A DNA stretch of 64,000 nucleotides from Nautilus pompilius (lineage: Eukaryota > Mollusca > Cephalopoda > Nautilida > Nautilidae). Every line of letters starts with the position of its first letter. Position 1 is the stretch's first letter. The position numbers and the translations under genes are program-made. The notes under the pieces were generated by a model, which saw only the letters and a list, made by a program, of their open reading frames with translations, searched no databases and had not been told where the DNA came from. The stretch is from NCBI GenBank assembly GCA_018389105.1, contig JACATO010001069.1:310001-374000 (forward strand), given 5' to 3'. Shown here in pieces: positions 62,701-64,000 of the stretch.

Positions 62701-64000
62701 AAAACAAACAAAAACTGATAATACTACCAAACAAACTCAGGTGGTTTGATACTAATAATTCAAAAGGTAGACTGAATTTGTTGTGCTAACACTGCTAGGG
62801 TTGATAAGTAATTTTAGGGTTCATGTACATGCTATTGATTGCAAGAAATGAATACTGAAATGGTGCTACAAGCACCAAAACAGTTCTATACTCTTTGCAA
62901 TCCACTGTCTAAACAGGGTTTTCTCAAAATCTAATTCCAACTCAGTTTTTCATTAATTCCAACCAAGCTACCCATGCTCATGACAGGGTTCAAAAGTCAC
63001 TCTATTAATAATTAGAATAATTCTGAATATATATCAGTTTTCTCTTGTTCAGTTGTATTTTCATATACACCTATGTCTTGACAGTAATTTGTATAAATTC
63101 ATCTTTAATCTGAGCTCCTGCAACTTGTAAACTCTCTCCCAACAGTAGCTTATGTCTGCTTCTCTGATGCCTAAGTGCCAACATTTTGGAAATTTTATAT
63201 AATTTTTTTTTTCCTTCTTCAAACACCAAGACAGAGACAGTCAGAGTCACCGTCTACTACCTGACAGTTGCATACTTACTGGAAGGGTTGTACTGTGCCA
63301 AAATAGTTATTGTTTGAGAAGCTTTGGACAGCTCTCTCCTAGCTTGTTCAGCATTAGCTGTGCGGAGGTCCACACCATTGAACTAAAAGGAAATGGCAAC
63401 TAGTGTTAAAAAACAACAAGAAAAATGTTGGCACATTTATAAAATTTTTAAAAATCTGTTTAAAAATCAACCAGTTCTATCCATAGTTTTCAGCCTGAAG
63501 CTAGGATTGGTAATTTTAAGATTGGGAGAAATTCTTCTTAAGAATCCCACATTACAACACCACTTAAAAAATCTAGATGAGATACAGTGCTTGTACCTAT
63601 GTCATAGAGAAAAGTGGACCAGACTGGTTGGTTGAATCAGATATTAAACATCTCTTCAGTCTCCACAAAAGAATTATAAGTTTGTGCATTTTTGTTAAAA
63701 TTTTAGAAAATGTAATCGATATAAAAACCATTTCTTTTTCAAGATTTGTTCTAAACAGGCTTTCTAAATACCACAACAGTCAGCAAACCGCATTTCCTGT
63801 TGAGATACTGCGATAAGCATGCAAATGAAGCAGGGCATTTGAATTAGATAAAGAAGTTTGAAAGAAAAAAGAGGTTGTGTTTTTTTTTAAAAAAAATGCT
63901 CACCTCTAAAATTGATCTCCACTTCGCAGCCCGTCCAGTTTAGCAGCAACACTATCTGACTGAACCTCATCCACAAATACACCAACACCATTCCCTCCAA
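57120..64000 (-). CDS. dlg5: DLG5-like MAGUK scaffold protein, 3' part (PDZ-SH3-guanylate kinase)
   Basis: Ten exons of a minus-strand gene continuing past the right edge: 64000-63904, 63382-63280, 62694-62478, 61324-61112, 60859-60818, 59903-59814, 59457-59330, 59125-59016, 57770-57661 and 57250-57192 (or to 57120). All junctions are GT-AG with consistent phases. In order they encode the last PDZ domain, an SH3 domain, a basic Ser-rich linker and a guanylate-kinase-like domain. Segments such as LEFNGVDL, ITILAQYNP, FKKDDILYV, VRRSFFKRKKH and AIERLH with YPIVI are typical of DLG5 and not of DLG1-4 or ZO proteins. DLG5 is a scaffold at cell junctions and centrosome/cilia-related sites that supports polarity and adhesion. 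Two defects are visible: a missing base in the PDZ exon and an in-frame TGA in the last exon. Confidence 0.92.
57661..57770 (-). CDS. dlg5: DLG5-like GK domain, fourth exon
   Basis: Encodes EVKDVQFLPDKISSKNAKEL and FEQFQKIEEESRHLFP, the C-terminal helices of the GK domain. Acceptor TATTTCCAG, donor GTTAGTTTC. Confidence 0.9.
57985..58230 (+). mobile_element. Tc1-like transposase 3' fragment in a DLG5-like intron
   Basis: The plus strand reads WSAQSPDMNIIENVWSYM near 58020-58075, the Tc1 catalytic box (SPDLNxIENxW), followed in other frames by a ...GYLEQYSSKLLMI piece with stops. Upstream transposase sequence is missing, so only a short relic remains. Confidence 0.8.
59016..59125 (-). CDS. 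dlg5: DLG5-like GK domain, third exon
   Basis: Encodes NCHCLLNISPAAIERLHRLQ and IYPIVIYTRHKSAKQIR. CLLxIxPxAIERLH followed by IYPIVI and KSAKxI is nearly diagnostic of DLG5. Confidence 0.94.
59330..59457 (-). CDS. dlg5: DLG5-like GK domain, second exon
   Basis: Encodes IMKTTAQTMEKGQADGIFIE, then YHKRDDCYECIAVSGIKEIC and DK. It ends in phase 0 with donor GTGAGCTT. The IFIEYHKRxxxxECIAVxxIKEI pattern is the GMP-binding subdomain of MAGUK GK folds. Confidence 0.92.
59481..59512. repeat. (TAG)n microsatellite
   Basis: Interrupted TAG/GTA units immediately next to the exon ending at 59457, at its acceptor side. Confidence 0.85.
59753..59779. repeat. Poly(A) tract, 27 nt
   Basis: A pure A run in a DLG5-like intron about 35 bp from the exon at 59814. 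Confidence 0.95.
59814..59903 (-). CDS. dlg5: DLG5-like GK domain, first exon
   Basis: Encodes NTVRPVVFLAPLAEPLICKL then TSESPDRYS. The segment VVFLAPLAEPL sits where true guanylate kinases have the ATP-binding P-loop GxxGxGK(S/T). That motif is absent, as in other DLG5 proteins, so the domain is a protein-binding pseudokinase. Confidence 0.9.
60225..60790. mobile_element. Tigger/pogo-type MITE in a DLG5-like intron
   Basis: The left end ctgtcgacccccgc follows a TA, and the right end gggggacaactg (reverse complement cagttgtccccc) is followed by TA. The ends share the C-GT-G-CCCCC pattern, and the inner parts carry repeated attcgcgg, ggaac and cgcggttttt blocks typical of Tigger/MER2-like non-autonomous elements. 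The 566-bp element has no open frame and makes up more than half of the 914-bp intron. Confidence 0.72.
60818..60859 (-). CDS. dlg5: DLG5-like 42-bp exon before the GK domain
   Basis: Encodes DGFLYTYTKVERKE between acceptor CTGTTTAG and donor GTAAGTAC. It aligns in position with the DLG5 segment ahead of the GK domain. A MITE starts 27 nt past its donor. Confidence 0.8.
61112..61324 (-). CDS. dlg5: DLG5-like basic/Ser-rich linker (hook region)
   Basis: Encodes RLEPTLVLKRSRSESLSL, GSTRRGSATVRRSFFKRKKH and NSFSDISLNDSSPILD. The RRSFFKRKKH block corresponds to the basic segment between SH3 and GK in DLG5; many Ser residues next to basic ones suggest phosphorylation, which is inference. Confidence 0.9.
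62478..62694 (-). CDS. dlg5: DLG5-like SH3 domain
   Basis: A 217-bp exon encoding NYNQIKNKTRESFYIQTHFD, the SH3 strand ELGFKKDDILYVENT, then MWLAWRVDDEGNKVECGMIP and SKM. Only about ten residues separate the preceding PDZ from the SH3. MAGUK SH3 domains of this kind pack against the guanylate-kinase domain and do not bind classical PxxP ligands. Confidence 0.93.
63280..63382 (-). CDS. dlg5: DLG5-like PDZ domain, second part
   Basis: Encodes FNGVDLRTANAEQARREL and SKASQTITILAQYNPS, the last helix and strand of the PDZ fold. Acceptor TTTTAG and donor GTAAGTATG. The ITILAQYNP end is strongly DLG5-like. Confidence 0.92.
63904..64000 (-). CDS. dlg5: DLG5-like PDZ domain, first part (exon cut by window edge, one base missing)
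   Basis: The minus strand gives GGNGVGVFVDEVQSDSVAAK then LDGLRSGDQ. After this TTT TAG appears in frame, but the next exon (phase 0) requires ATT TTA GAG, i.e. GDQ-ILE, as in PDZ domains of this family. The stretch GATCAATTTTAGAG is therefore one base short. Donor GTGAGCAT follows. Confidence 0.85.

Overview
The window is animal nuclear DNA. It is very AT-rich, its genes are spliced with GT-AG introns, and remnants of several DNA transposon families and one non-LTR retrotransposon are scattered through it. The product set (tandem single-domain cyclophilins and a DLG5-type MAGUK scaffold) and the compact introns fit an invertebrate. A lophotrochozoan such as a mollusc is my best guess, but nothing in the sequence proves the phylum.

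Layout. About 115-6290 is a nearly complete satellite array: an 80/81-bp monomer organised as a 242-bp trimer, with a further level of block duplication. 6290-12300 has no gene I can recognise, only microsatellites and two patches richer in CpG (about 7300-8000 and 9200-9950). 12750-44433 holds three cyclophilin A-like genes in tandem, all on the minus strand: copy 1 at 12750-20739, copy 2 at 26232-37932, and copy 3 at 38843-44433 with its first coding exon not found. Their introns carry a TIR-bounded mariner (copy 1), a non-LTR retrotransposon fragment and two pogo/Tigger-class remnants (copy 2), and a Tc1-like remnant (copy 3). 49594-52919 is an almost intact-length hAT element (ZBED5-like transposase, degraded) with visible ends and an 8-bp target duplication. 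57120-64000 is the 3' half of a DLG5-like MAGUK gene on the minus strand (last PDZ, SH3, basic linker, degenerate guanylate-kinase domain). It runs off the right edge.

The cyclophilins share one architecture: a first exon in phase 0, a 31-bp exon, a 186-bp exon, a 76-bp exon and a last exon of about 133 bp. The 186-bp exons of copies 1 and 3 differ at one base while their flanking introns look unrelated, and half of the 76-bp exon of copy 1 matches copy 2 instead. This mosaic pattern is the most interesting biological signal here and suggests exon-scale gene conversion.

Copy 1, copy 2 and the DLG5 gene each contain a one-base break in an otherwise well-conserved exon, and the DLG5 last exon has an in-frame TGA before a conserved tail. 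Breaks in three unrelated places suggest residual assembly indels, although real pseudogenisation of individual cyclophilin copies cannot be excluded from this sequence alone.
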